Notes under the pieces: model-generated | What the model was told of the DNA's origin: nothing | The model's database searches: none | Seen by the model: only the letters and a program-made list of their open reading frames with translations | Made by a program: the position numbers and the translations under genes | Source of the DNA: Confluentibacter flavum | GTDB taxonomy: Bacteria > Bacteroidota > Bacteroidia > Flavobacteriales > Flavobacteriaceae | Direction: 5' to 3' | NCBI RefSeq assembly: GCF_002843175.1 | Contig: NZ_PJEO01000009.1 | Location: forward strand, 1 to 64,000 | DNA length: 64,000 nucleotides | In this document: positions 19,312 through 28,507 of the stretch, piece by piece | Position numbering within the stretch: position 1 is the first letter of the stretch | Layout of the letters: every line of letters starts with the position of its first letter

Positions 19312-20193
19312 TTATTTTTTTGTGGCGGCAGGTTTTCTTAATAATATATTAATCGATCCCGCTAGTAGTTGTTCCTCGTTAAATTTGACATAATCAGAAT
19401 GAATTTTTAATTTTTTATAATCTTCATATTTTTTAGAGTTGTTGGAAACTTTATCATATTCTAAATATAATATTTTAAAACCTATTTTTTCAAATATATC
19501 AATGTATTGAGGAAGTCTTAATCTGTTATGATAATCAAATTTTGTTTGTATGTTGTCCCATTCGCTCTGGGAATATTTTAAGAAATCGTAATATGATAGT
19601 GACGAGTCTGAATAAGCTCGATGATCACTTGGCGATATTAAGTGTAAAATGGCGGCATCTTCTTCCATGTGATCGAATAGTTTTCTATGCATGTTATCAA
19701 GATCTTCTGGAGTGACATGCTCTAAAACAAATCTAGAAAAATAAAGCTTGACGTTTTTAGGTAGTTTTGAATTTACTAGATTCTGTTTAGGGTTGTATTT
19801 TATAAAATCTGGAAGATATAAACCATTGGATTTTTTTAATTCGAAATCATGTGTTTTAAAATATGAGTGTACCATTAAAATCCTTTTGTTATTATAATGT
19901 TTATTTATATCATAGGTGTAAATAATGTTAATGTTTTCATTAATTTTCAAAATATATGGCATTAATGGTAACCATCCCGAACCAATTTCAAGAATATTGT
20001 TGTTTTCTAAACTTAGGTCGTTTTTTCTTAAAATGTATTTAATTTTCTCATAACTATTTTGATTGGCATAGATTTTATCTTCAATTTTAAGAAAGGATTT
20101 TTTTTGTAATTGGTGATATATATAGTACCCAATTTTGTTGGGCAGTTTGTCCAAGATTTTGAATATATTACTTTTTAATTTATGAAATTTCAT
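19312..20193 (-). CDS. Class I SAM-dependent methyltransferase-like protein
   Basis: The protein has 293 residues. The stretch NILEIGSGWLPLMPYI resembles SAM-binding motif I, and YTYDIN resembles motif II with its acidic residue. LYFSRFVLEHVTPED matches the post-motif found in many class I methyltransferases. There is no signal peptide. The coding sequence is noticeably richer in A and T, and in Lys, Asn and Ile codons, than the neighbouring enzymes. That, with its isolated position between two long spacers, hints at separate acquisition. The substrate is unknown. Confidence 0.68.
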   Translation of the reverse strand: MKFHKLKSNIFKILDKLPNKIGYYIYHQLQKKSFLKIEDKIYANQNSYEKIKYILRKNDLSLENNNILEIGSGWLPLMPYILKINENINIIYTYDINKHYNNKRILMVHSYFKTHDFELKKSNGLYLPDFIKYNPKQNLVNSKLPKNVKLYFSRFVLEHVTPEDLDNMHRKLFDHMEEDAAILHLISPSDHRAYSDSSLSYYDFLKYSQSEWDNIQTKFDYHNRLRLPQYIDIFEKIGFKILYLEYDKVSNNSKKYEDYKKLKIHSDYVKFNEEQLLAGSINILLRKPAATKK

Positions 20194-21020
20194 ATATATG
20201 TAATTACGCTAGCACGTTTCAGTTTGGTATGTAGGTTGTAAGAACTAAAATAGTAAAAGAAAACAAACCAAAAGATAATCAGTAGGATTTCCATGTAGGC
20301 AAACCAGCAATTAAATATACGCGTCTTAATTTTGTTTTTTGTTAAGATATATAGTCGATTTTAATTGAATGTACATACCGTTTGATTTTTGTCAAAATTC
20401 GAACAGCTTGTATCTGTAAATTACAAAATTGTCTTGTAGATAAGATTAAGGAGTCAACCGTATCAATATCAATACGATAAGCAAATTCCATAGACTATTA
20501 AAATATCAAAATTTTTCGCATTTAAGATTGAACTCCGGCAAGTATTTAAGTTTTAATTGTTAAAATTATTATTGGTTTTTTTGTCATAATATGCTGTTTA
20601 ACAGCTATGTGATATATTGAATTGCGTGTAAAGCCCAATAATAATTAACAAAATATAAATAAAATCAGTCTTAATTTCAATGGTTTTTGATATCAATATT
20701 CATTACATATTTTACATTTCAATCTTTAAAGCAAAATTAACTCAATCGATTTCGTTGACTGAAATTTTAAATGCAAATTATTTCTTAAAATAAGTCTTTA
20801 ATTTTTTTTTAAACGGAAATAATTTGTATGTTCGAAAAATTAAATGGAAAAAATTAAGAATTAGCAAATAAATGGCATAAAAATTACACTAAATACTTAC
20901 GGATTTAATAGTTTTTAATCATTTCTTATTTTTAATCAATTTGTCATTTTGTATTATAAATGTTTGTTATCGTTATTGATAGCTGAACTTTATTTAACCA
21001 ACTAAACCAAATTATAAAGA
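20194..21020. other. Long AT-rich spacer between divergent genes
   Basis: These 827 bases separate the methyltransferase-like gene (minus) from the BASS transporter gene (plus). No convincing gene was found; a 49-codon frame on the minus strand at 20342-20491 has no recognisable relatives. Runs of A and T dominate 20500-20900. The leader of the transporter gene has CAACTAAACCA at 20999-21009, a form of the recurrent ACTAAAC motif. Promoters for both flanking genes should be here, but none could be assigned firmly. Confidence 0.5.
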
Positions 21021-22142
21021 ATGCCATCTACTACTAAAGATTTTTACAAGTATTTTTACATTGCAGCCCTTGTTTTTTTAATAGCCTACATTTATATTGT
21101 AGTTGATTCTCATGCCCCTTCTGCTGGATGGGCTTTGCTGTTTTTTTTTACAAGTCTTGCGGTTGCTTTTAAAGGAAGTGAATTACTCAGCGGATTATCC
21201 TTTACCATGGTCATTTTTGGTACTGTAGGACTGTCTTTGTACCATCCAGAATATTTTACCCAATGGGGTGACTTTAATTTAAAGGTCTTAATAATACCGC
21301 TTATACAGATAATCATGTTCGGTATGGGAACATCTATGAGCGTAAAAGATTTTGCTGCTGTAATTAAAACGCCTAAAGGAGTTATTATTGGGGTAGTTAG
21401 TCAGTTTATGATTATGCCCATAATAGGCTTAACATTAGCAAATTTATCTGGTTTAGAACCTGAAATTGCAGCGGGTATTATTTTAATTGGATGTTCGCCA
21501 AGTGGGCTAGCATCTAATGTCATGTGCTATTTAGCAAAAGCTAATCTGGCACTTTCACTAACGGTAACATCTATTACTACATTATTGGCACCATTTATTA
21601 CACCCGTTTTAATGAAATTATTAGCAGGGTCGCTTATAGAAATTGATGTTTATGGAATGATGTGGGAAATATTCAAAATGATAATTATACCAATAGGAGC
21701 TGGTTTAATATTCAATAAACTATTGAGCGGAAAATCACATTGGATAGATAAGGCTATGCCGATAGTTTCCATGATTGGTATTGCATTGATTCTTACTATT
21801 ATAACAGCGGCAGGTAGGGATAGCTTATTAACAATAGGGCCTATATTAATAGTTGTTGTACTAATTCATAACACGTGTGGGTATACCTTAGGATATTGGT
21901 CGGCCAGATTATTTAAAATGCCAGAAAGTGATTGTAGAACTGTTGCATTGGAAGTAGGAATGCAAAATGCAGGTCTTGCATCAGGTATTGCTACACAATT
22001 AGGAAAATTAGCCACATTAGGATTGGCACCTGCAGTGTTTGGTCCATTAATGAATATTACCGGTTCTGCACTAGCTAGTTGGTGGCATAACCGTCAGCCA
22101 GAAGGAGAACAAGAGGAAGAGGTAGAATTCAAAAGGCATTGA
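21021..22142 (+). CDS. BASS-family sodium-dependent organic anion transporter
   Basis: This 373-residue inner-membrane protein has about ten hydrophobic segments. It has the bile acid:sodium symporter features: paired repeats, the GCSPSGLASNVMCYLAKAN stretch of the first discontinuous helix and EVGMQNAGLASGI in the second. Known relatives carry bile acids, pantoate or, in the plant BASS2 group, pyruvate. Its place directly upstream of an exported aldolase and an exported dehydratase suggests sodium-driven uptake of a 2-keto acid or sugar acid made in the periplasm. That substrate is inference. The C-terminus is a short acidic tail. Confidence 0.87.
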   Translation: MPSTTKDFYKYFYIAALVFLIAYIYIVVDSHAPSAGWALLFFFTSLAVAFKGSELLSGLSFTMVIFGTVGLSLYHPEYFTQWGDFNLKVLIIPLIQIIMFGMGTSMSVKDFAAVIKTPKGVIIGVVSQFMIMPIIGLTLANLSGLEPEIAAGIILIGCSPSGLASNVMCYLAKANLALSLTVTSITTLLAPFITPVLMKLLAGSLIEIDVYGMMWEIFKMIIIPIGAGLIFNKLLSGKSHWIDKAMPIVSMIGIALILTIITAAGRDSLLTIGPILIVVVLIHNTCGYTLGYWSARLFKMPESDCRTVALEVGMQNAGLASGIATQLGKLATLGLAPAVFGPLMNITGSALASWWHNRQPEGEQEEEVEFKRH

Positions 22143-22197
22143 TTAAGAATAATAACTTAACTAAACATTCATAAAACTAAACTAAATTTTACCTAAT

Positions 22198-23142
22198 ATG
22201 TCAAAATTAAAATTCGTATTGTTAGCGGTTGCAGCAATAACTCTTGGGATTCAAGTTAATGCCCAAGAGGTACAAATGAGTAAAGAAGAATTAATTTCCT
22301 TAACACCTTCATGGAAAGGAGAACGTTTTCCAGATGGAAGGCCTAAAGTGCCAGACGCTATTCTAAAAAGAATGAAACATGTAAGTGTCGAAGAAGCTTG
22401 GGCAACCATGAAAAATGCTGGATTTGCTCACCAAATTGCTGAAGGATGGATGCAAATAAATCCTGACAGTGTTTTGGTTGGTCGTGCTTTTACAACTATT
22501 TTCATGCCTGGAAGAGCTGATGTATGGAAAGCCATAGATTCAGTTGGTAAGGCTAAAGGCTGGAGAGGACAAAATTCTTGGCCAATAGATATGTTGTCTA
22601 ATGGCGATGTTTATGTGGTCAATCAATTTGGGGCTAAACTTGATGGACCTACTATTGGAGACAATGTTGGTAACGCTATTTATGCGAAAAGTGGCAATGG
22701 TGTTGTTTATGATGGTGCACTTAGGGATGTAGAAGGATTAGAAGAGATTGGAGGCTTTACGTCTTACTATACCAGTTACGACCCTTCATATCACAATCCT
22801 GGAAGAAATCCTAATACCATGATTATGGGAATTAACAAACCTACCTTGATTCGTCAAGTAACCGTAATGCCAGGTGATGTTGTTTTAGGTAGAATGGGTG
22901 TAGTTGTATTTGTTCCACCCCATTTAGCTGAGAGAATTGTTAAAACTTCAGAAGTTGTAAGACTTAGAGATATGTTTGGTCACGAACGTTTGAGAGAAGG
23001 AACCTATACTGCTGGACAGATAGATGGACGTTGGGCCGATGATATTGAAAAGGATTTCTCTAAATGGCTAAATGATCATATAGACGAACTTCCTGTACCT
23101 AAAGAACAAATTCAAGAATTGTTAAAGGAAAGGACTTGGTAG
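22198..23142 (+). CDS. Exported RraA-like aldolase/lyase
   Basis: The protein has 314 residues with a Sec signal peptide ending near residue 22 (VNA-QEV). The body is the RraA / 4-hydroxy-4-methyl-2-oxoglutarate aldolase fold, with GDNVG (154-158) and the Arg176-Asp177 pair that in active aldolases binds substrate and metal. Retention of the pair argues for catalysis and not an RNase E inhibitor role. The family normally cleaves 4-hydroxy-2-keto acids to pyruvate in the cytoplasm, so a signal peptide is unusual. The leader has AACTAAACTAAA at 22175-22186. It is followed after 47 bp by the dehydratase gene. Confidence 0.86.
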   Translation: MSKLKFVLLAVAAITLGIQVNAQEVQMSKEELISLTPSWKGERFPDGRPKVPDAILKRMKHVSVEEAWATMKNAGFAHQIAEGWMQINPDSVLVGRAFTTIFMPGRADVWKAIDSVGKAKGWRGQNSWPIDMLSNGDVYVVNQFGAKLDGPTIGDNVGNAIYAKSGNGVVYDGALRDVEGLEEIGGFTSYYTSYDPSYHNPGRNPNTMIMGINKPTLIRQVTVMPGDVVLGRMGVVVFVPPHLAERIVKTSEVVRLRDMFGHERLREGTYTAGQIDGRWADDIEKDFSKWLNDHIDELPVPKEQIQELLKERTW

Positions 23143-23189
23143 TAAACTAAACAAAAACTATATAAATTACTAATTAATAAACAATTAAA

Positions 23190-24464
23190 ATGGCAAATTC
23201 AAATTCTAGGAGATCGTTCATTACCAAAGCCACCATGGTAGCGGCAGCGGCTCCACTAGTAACATTCGGACAAGGGTATCAAAATGCCGTTGATAAAAAT
23301 GAAAAACTTTCGGCACCGTCCGATTTAAAAATTACAGATATTCAATGCGGAATCATAGGTGGTAGTCTGTTTGTGAAAATATTTAGCGATCAGGACATAT
23401 ACGGTTGTGGCGAAGGTGTAGACGCCATAAGAGGGGCAGAAAGTCTTGCTTTAGGATTTGGTCGTAGATTGAGAGGACAAAGTCCGTTTAACATGCACAA
23501 AATTTTCGAGGATATCCGTAGAGGAGGTCATTTTGGTGGTGGTCAATCGGGTATGTATGTTGCCGTGCTTTCTGCTATAGAAACTGCACTATGGGATTTA
23601 ACAGGTAAAGCACTGGGCCTTCCTATATACCAACTTTTAGGAGGGAAGTTTAGAGATAAAGTACGCGTATATTGTGATACGGCACTTTACCGTGTACGAT
23701 TCCCATCACCAGAAGATTTTGCTACAGCCGCAAAAGATGCTATTAACAATTGGGGATTCAATGCCTTGAAATTCGATATAGATTATGCTTCAGATCCAGA
23801 TAAATACGATCGTTATAACTGGACCGCGAGTCCAGGTGAAATAATAAGAATGTACGATCAATTAGCTGCAGTACGCGAGGCAGTGGGACCAAAAATAGAT
23901 TTATGTGTAGATATGCACGGACGTTACGACCATGTAACTGCACAAACCATTGCTAAGAAAGTGGAAGATTTAAACTTAACATGGTTAGAAGAGCCCATTC
24001 CAGCAGAGAACTATGATGCGTTCAAAACACTTACGGAAGAAACAAGTACGCCAATTTCGGCAGGTGAAAACGTATATCTTGGCCATGGTTTCTTGCAATT
24101 ACTAAATAATGGTGTAGATATTATTATGCCAGATTTACAAAAATGTGGTGGGTTAGGAGAAGGCCAACGTATTGCTAACCTAGCAAACTTATATTATGTG
24201 CCATTCTCTCCACACATGGTGGCATCTTTCTTAGGGGCTATGGCTTGTGCACATGTTTGTGCTTCTGTACCTAACTTCCATTTGATGGAGTGGCAGTCTT
24301 ACTTCCATACTAATGAAATGTACAAGAAAATTGTAATATATGATGAAGGCGACTGGGTAAAAGACAGTTTTGTAACCGTATCTAACAAACCAGGTATTGG
24401 TGTTGACCTTAACATTGAAGCCATGAAAGAGTACAAAAGAGGTGATGCACCATTCTTTGAATAA
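23190..24464 (+). CDS. Tat-exported acid-sugar dehydratase (enolase superfamily)
   Basis: The protein has 424 residues with a twin-arginine signal SRRSFITK (residues 6-13) and a hydrophobic segment to about residue 26. The enolase-superfamily barrel shows metal ligands Asp241, Glu267 or Glu268, and Glu293. His243 lies in DMHGR, and an Asp315/His342 dyad lies in MPDLQKCGG and SPHMVAS. The D-x-HGR pattern is that of mannonate/galactonate-type dehydratases, which convert aldonic acids to 2-keto-3-deoxy acids. A Tat-exported form is unusual, since such enzymes are generally cytoplasmic. Together with the adjacent exported RraA-like aldolase it points to sugar-acid cleavage outside the cytoplasm. 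Confidence 0.88.
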   Translation: MANSNSRRSFITKATMVAAAAPLVTFGQGYQNAVDKNEKLSAPSDLKITDIQCGIIGGSLFVKIFSDQDIYGCGEGVDAIRGAESLALGFGRRLRGQSPFNMHKIFEDIRRGGHFGGGQSGMYVAVLSAIETALWDLTGKALGLPIYQLLGGKFRDKVRVYCDTALYRVRFPSPEDFATAAKDAINNWGFNALKFDIDYASDPDKYDRYNWTASPGEIIRMYDQLAAVREAVGPKIDLCVDMHGRYDHVTAQTIAKKVEDLNLTWLEEPIPAENYDAFKTLTEETSTPISAGENVYLGHGFLQLLNNGVDIIMPDLQKCGGLGEGQRIANLANLYYVPFSPHMVASFLGAMACAHVCASVPNFHLMEWQSYFHTNEMYKKIVIYDEGDWVKDSFVTVSNKPGIGVDLNIEAMKEYKRGDAPFFE

Positions 24465-24491
24465 TTAACGTTCAACTGTGTATTATTCAAC

Positions 24492-24524
24492 AAAAAACCA
24501 CTTCATTTTGAAGTGGTTTTTTAC
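24492..24524. terminator. Bidirectional rho-independent terminator
   Basis: AAAACCACTTCA pairs with TGAAGTGGTTTT around a short TTT loop, with A-rich and T-rich flanks. It lies between convergent genes (dehydratase, plus; DUF1080 lipoprotein, minus) and can serve both. Confidence 0.9.
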
Positions 24525-24549
24525 TTTATAAATTGTCTTTAAAAGATAT

Positions 24550-25149
24550 TTATTTTAAAGGTGTTATCTTTATATTTCTAAATTGAATCTTGCCATCAGT
24601 TTGGTTGTTTCCTAATGCTTGTAATGCAATAAAACCATCCGATAGTTTATCGTCCGTTGCATCTGCCGTTAAAGTACCATTGGTCCAAGCTTGAAAATGG
24701 TTGCCCTCTACTTTAATCTTAAGGGTATTCCATTTATTAATGGTTTCTACAGCTACTAATTGTGGAGCTATAGGCACAATAGATCCAGTTCGATTCGCTG
24801 GAGTTGGATTGGTATCAGAAATATTTACTTCGTAACACTTCTCTGTGTTAATAACCCTTTCACTACAATGAATGTATACACCAGAATTTATAGCGGCATC
24901 TGGACTAAATTCCATTTCTAAAATATAATCATCGTATTTTTGGTTTGTCATCACAAAGCTGTTGCCTCTCATAATACTACCATTTAATATACCATCAGAG
25001 AATTCCCAAGTGGCATCTCCATTTTTGTCCCAGTTTGAAGCATTTTCTTGAAATAGTGTTTGCGAATTTTTACAAGAACTGTTTAAAACTAGAATAGCTA
25101 AAATTAATAGATGTAACCTTGCTTTTTTAATAAAATTTGTAACGTTCAT
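24550..25149 (-). CDS. DUF1080 (3-keto-disaccharide hydrolase-like) lipoprotein
   Basis: This 199-residue protein has a lipoprotein signal ending in SSC at Cys26. The rest is a single DUF1080 jelly-roll with the typical LFQENASNWDKNGDATWEFSDG opening (shortened here to its features: the W-D and the D-G turn), GVYIHCSE in the middle and a closing IQFRNIKI strand. Some family members cleave 3-keto glycosides. It is transcribed against the neighbouring plus-strand genes, with its own leader CAACTAAAAATG. It probably acts at the cell envelope together with the DUF1080-VCBS protein at 4097-6046. The enzymatic role is inferred from family annotation. Confidence 0.8.
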   Translation of the reverse strand: MNVTNFIKKARLHLLILAILVLNSSCKNSQTLFQENASNWDKNGDATWEFSDGILNGSIMRGNSFVMTNQKYDDYILEMEFSPDAAINSGVYIHCSERVINTEKCYEVNISDTNPTPANRTGSIVPIAPQLVAVETINKWNTLKIKVEGNHFQAWTNGTLTADATDDKLSDGFIALQALGNNQTDGKIQFRNIKITPLK

Positions 25150-25450
25150 TTTTAGTTGTTTTTTTAATATTTATTTATAATTATTGCTGTTTTGTAGTTA
25201 TTTTTATTATGAAAGTAACAAAACAACAATGGTTTTAGTTGTAATCTAATATAAGTAAATTTTATATAAATGGAATAAATTAGATTTATTGTTTTAATTA
25301 TTTTTTATTGATTTTTTTAATCAAATATGATACTATTAGAGGTCTGTTTCATCAATAGATTTTTTAAAATCTTAACTTTTTAAGATGAGCCATTTATCAT
25401 AAAAATAACTATTTTTATAAAAATAAATTAAATCAACAAAAACTAAACTA
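25150..25450. promoter_or_regulatory. Divergent promoter region
   Basis: This 301-bp AT-rich interval separates the DUF1080 lipoprotein gene (minus) from the cupin-SMP-30 gene (plus). No gene was found. On the plus strand AAACTAAACTA runs into the ATG at 25451, the tightest example of the recurrent leader motif. No exact TAnnTTTG promoter element could be fixed. Confidence 0.5.
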
Positions 25451-27388
25451 ATGAATTTGAAATTAACCAATAGAATATTTAACAGTGTTTTTCTTGTCGT
25501 TGTCACTTTTGCAATGGTTCAGTGCAAACAATCAACGGCACCAGAGTGGCAAGAGACAAATGAAGCACTCATAAGTCAGCATAGTCTTTCTGTAAGAGAG
25601 TTGACTGACTTACCAGAAAACGGCATAGCATCTAACCTTGAGGCCGGTAAAGTAATAAATCTTGATAAAGTGGATAGTCTTGAACTTCACCCAGGTGTAA
25701 ACGCAAAGATTTTTTGGGGCACAGGAACCATGGTGAGTGTTATTCAAATGGCACCTAATTCAAAAATTCCTGATGAGGTATTATCAGAAGATAGATTTCT
25801 TTTTGTACAAGAAGGATCCATCAATCAACTTATAAACGACTCGGCTGTTACATTGGCTTCAGTAAAGAGAGAAGAACCAGATGGAAGCCACAGTGGCACA
25901 CCTAAAACAGAATTTGTTTATTTAAAAAAAGGCACAAAAAGTAGCATCACCGCTGGTGATTCTGGAGCTAGACTACTTGAATTGTATAGCCCACTGCGAT
26001 TAGATTATCTTAAACAATTAGGTATTGAAAATCTTCCGAGTGACATAATAGATGTTAAAAACACCCAAGAACCTAATATTGAGTTCAATAAGGTATATGA
26101 TTTATATGATTTTCAATTAACTAAATTGGCTGAAGGGGCTCATTCTAGGTTGATTTCTGGAAGAAATACGCAGTTAAGTTTTATTTCTATGGACCCAGGT
26201 TCCACATTTCCACACCATATACATCCAGAAGAACAAATGATGTTCGTAATGCGTGGTGAATGTGATGAAATAATACTTGATGGCAAAGCACGTATGGTAG
26301 AAAATGACGTAGTTCGCTTACCTGGAAATATGGTTCATGGCGCTTACATTAGTGAACTTGGCTGTGATGCGTTGGACATTTTTTGGCCTGCGCGAGCAGA
26401 TTATTCTGAAAAGGAAAAGGCGGTTTTATCCGCTTATCATGAGATCATTCCTGAAGATGCCAAACCAGAATTATTGGTTGATGGGACAAAAACAGAACCC
26501 GCTTTAACATTTAGCGAAGGACCTAAATGGATGAATGGTAAGGTATATTTTTCGAATATGTATTTTGATCAAAATTGGAATGCCGACCCCAAAAAGAGTT
26601 CTATTGTAGAACTAGACCCTAGTGGCAGTTACAAAAATATCACAGAAGGTAAGATGCAAGCAAATGGCTTATATCCTTACAAAAATGGAAATTTAATTGT
26701 TTGTGATATGATAGGGCATCGTGTTGTTGAAATGACTACCACAGGACAAGTAGTGAGGGTTTTGGTTGATAAGTATGACGGAAAGCCTATTGACGGTCCT
26801 AATGATGTAATCACAGATACCAAAGGTGGCTTCTATTTTACTGACCCTCAGTTTACTATGGAAGCAGAGAAATCGCAACCTGGACGTGCAGTATATTATG
26901 TGTCACCAGAAGGTAAAATAACAAGAATTGTTGAGCCTAATGAATTCGCCATGCCAAACGGTATTTTATTGTCGCCTGATGGTAAAATACTTTACATAAA
27001 TAATTGTTATGATGATGAATCATGGTATCCTGTAAACAGCGAGAAAGATAATTTTATTTGGGCGTATGATGTGAATGAGGATGGAACAATAACTAACGGT
27101 CGCCAATTTGCAAAACTGTTTTTGACAGGAAATGTTTTGGATAGAAAAGGAAAATCCTCTAGTGCCGATGGTATGGCCATTGATAAAATGGGTAACATTT
27201 ATGTTGGTACGTATTATGGTGTTCAAATCTTTAACAATAAAGGTGAATATGTAGGGATGATTAATTTACCTTCATTTCCAGTAAGCCTTTGTTTTGGTGA
27301 CGAGGATATGAAAACACTATACATTGTAAGTTACAGTAAAGTGTATAAAATCCGAACCAATATGGAAGGGTATATTAACTACTTATGA
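25451..27388 (+). CDS. Cupin-SMP-30 fusion lipoprotein
   Basis: The protein has 645 residues and a lipoprotein signal with lipidated Cys25 (AMVQC). Residues about 60-165 look like a degenerate cupin. Residues about 225-305 are a clear cupin with HHIHPEE, GECDEI and a later HG. From about 335 to the end is a complete SMP-30/gluconolactonase propeller with SEGPKWM, GPNDV, NGILLSPDG and SADGMAID. Fusion of a sugar-binding or isomerising cupin to a lactonase suggests that the two act in sequence on one lactone at the envelope. A second exported SMP-30 gene follows after 38 bp. Confidence 0.85.
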   Translation: MNLKLTNRIFNSVFLVVVTFAMVQCKQSTAPEWQETNEALISQHSLSVRELTDLPENGIASNLEAGKVINLDKVDSLELHPGVNAKIFWGTGTMVSVIQMAPNSKIPDEVLSEDRFLFVQEGSINQLINDSAVTLASVKREEPDGSHSGTPKTEFVYLKKGTKSSITAGDSGARLLELYSPLRLDYLKQLGIENLPSDIIDVKNTQEPNIEFNKVYDLYDFQLTKLAEGAHSRLISGRNTQLSFISMDPGSTFPHHIHPEEQMMFVMRGECDEIILDGKARMVENDVVRLPGNMVHGAYISELGCDALDIFWPARADYSEKEKAVLSAYHEIIPEDAKPELLVDGTKTEPALTFSEGPKWMNGKVYFSNMYFDQNWNADPKKSSIVELDPSGSYKNITEGKMQANGLYPYKNGNLIVCDMIGHRVVEMTTTGQVVRVLVDKYDGKPIDGPNDVITDTKGGFYFTDPQFTMEAEKSQPGRAVYYVSPEGKITRIVEPNEFAMPNGILLSPDGKILYINNCYDDESWYPVNSEKDNFIWAYDVNEDGTITNGRQFAKLFLTGNVLDRKGKSSSADGMAIDKMGNIYVGTYYGVQIFNNKGEYVGMINLPSFPVSLCFGDEDMKTLYIVSYSKVYKIRTNMEGYINYL

Positions 27389-27426
27389 ACATCCAATAAT
27401 ACTAAACATAATTTAAATTAAACTGA

Positions 27427-28407
27427 ATGAAAAAAATTGTAACATTAGGTCTATTTGCTTTTGCATTAACCGTTTCCGGTCAAGATATAGGAAGCATTGA
27501 AATTATTTCAGACGAATTATCAGGCGTTATAGACACAAATGCCAAAGTTGAAAAAATTGCTGATGGCTGTCAATTTACTGAAGGACCATTATGGATTAAA
27601 AAAGAAAACATGTTATTGTTTTCTGATGTTCCTGCAAATACTATTTATAAATGGACTGAGGCTAAGGGTAAAGAGGTGTATTTAAAGCCAGCCGGTTATA
27701 CATCTACTGAATCTAGAGGTGGGTTTATGGGCTCAAACGGACTTTATCTTACTAAAAAGGGAGAATTGTTAATTTGTCAGCATGGCGACAGAAGAATAGC
27801 AAAAATGGATGCGCCCCTGAATGCTCCGCAAACAAATTATATAACGGTTGTTGGTGAGTACGATGGCAAGAGACTTAACAGTCCAAATGATTTGGTAATG
27901 TCTAAAAAGGGAGATTTGTATTTTACCGACCCAGGATATGGTTTTGAAAAAGGCATGAACGATCCTAAAAAAGAAATTTCTTTTCAAGGTGTTTATAAAA
28001 TGGATAAAAAAGGAAAAGTAACCCTTCAAGATGATGCCATTCCTCAACCAAACGGTATTGCTATTTTTCCAGATAAAAAAACCATGATTGTTGCTAGTAC
28101 GGATGGGCCGGATAAGGGTTGGTTTTTATACGATATTGATAAAGATGGCATTTTAAAAAACAAACGCGTATTCTATAATGTTGCCAAAGAAAGAGGTATG
28201 GGAGGCTGTGATGGATTGAAGATTGATAAATCTGGTAATGTTTTTGCAACAGGCCCTGGTGGGATATGGATATTTACCCAACAAGGTAAACTTATTGGAA
28301 AAATAAAGTTTGATAGGCTAACAGTAGCCAACCTTGCTTTTACTCCAGATGAGAAAACAATGTATATTACGGCTACAAGTAATGTATTTAGATTAAAAAT
28401 AAAATAA
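27427..28407 (+). CDS. Exported SMP-30/gluconolactonase-family lactonase
   Basis: The protein has 326 residues with a Sec signal peptide ending near residue 19 (TVSGQ). The six-bladed SMP-30 propeller has the metal-site segments TEGPLWI (Glu), NSPNDLV (Asn), QPNGIAIF and GCDGLKID (Asp). It hydrolyses lactones, here presumably those made by the periplasm-facing PQQ dehydrogenases. It is likely co-transcribed with the upstream cupin-SMP-30 gene, and its leader has ACTAAAC at 27401-27407. A strong hairpin terminator follows. Confidence 0.87.
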   Translation: MKKIVTLGLFAFALTVSGQDIGSIEIISDELSGVIDTNAKVEKIADGCQFTEGPLWIKKENMLLFSDVPANTIYKWTEAKGKEVYLKPAGYTSTESRGGFMGSNGLYLTKKGELLICQHGDRRIAKMDAPLNAPQTNYITVVGEYDGKRLNSPNDLVMSKKGDLYFTDPGYGFEKGMNDPKKEISFQGVYKMDKKGKVTLQDDAIPQPNGIAIFPDKKTMIVASTDGPDKGWFLYDIDKDGILKNKRVFYNVAKERGMGGCDGLKIDKSGNVFATGPGGIWIFTQQGKLIGKIKFDRLTVANLAFTPDEKTMYITATSNVFRLKIK

Positions 28408-28426
28408 TAATAGTAAGTAAATTAAA

Positions 28427-28466
28427 AAACAACAGCGCCATGGTTTTAACTATGGCGCTGTTGTTT
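28427..28466. terminator. Bidirectional terminator, 15-bp stem
   Basis: The arms 28427-28441 and 28452-28466 are perfectly complementary (AAACAACAGCGCCAT and its complement) around a 10-base loop, with A and T flanks. It lies between the convergent SMP-30 gene (plus) and quinohemoprotein gene copy 2 (minus). Confidence 0.9.
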
Positions 28467-28507
28467 AACTAAATCACTATGGCACTTGGGTCCATAGCGG
28501 TTTAGTT

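Noticed and set aside
20342-20491. 49-codon minus-strand frame in the long AT-rich spacer
   Set aside because: No known family, no promoter and a composition like the surrounding spacer.
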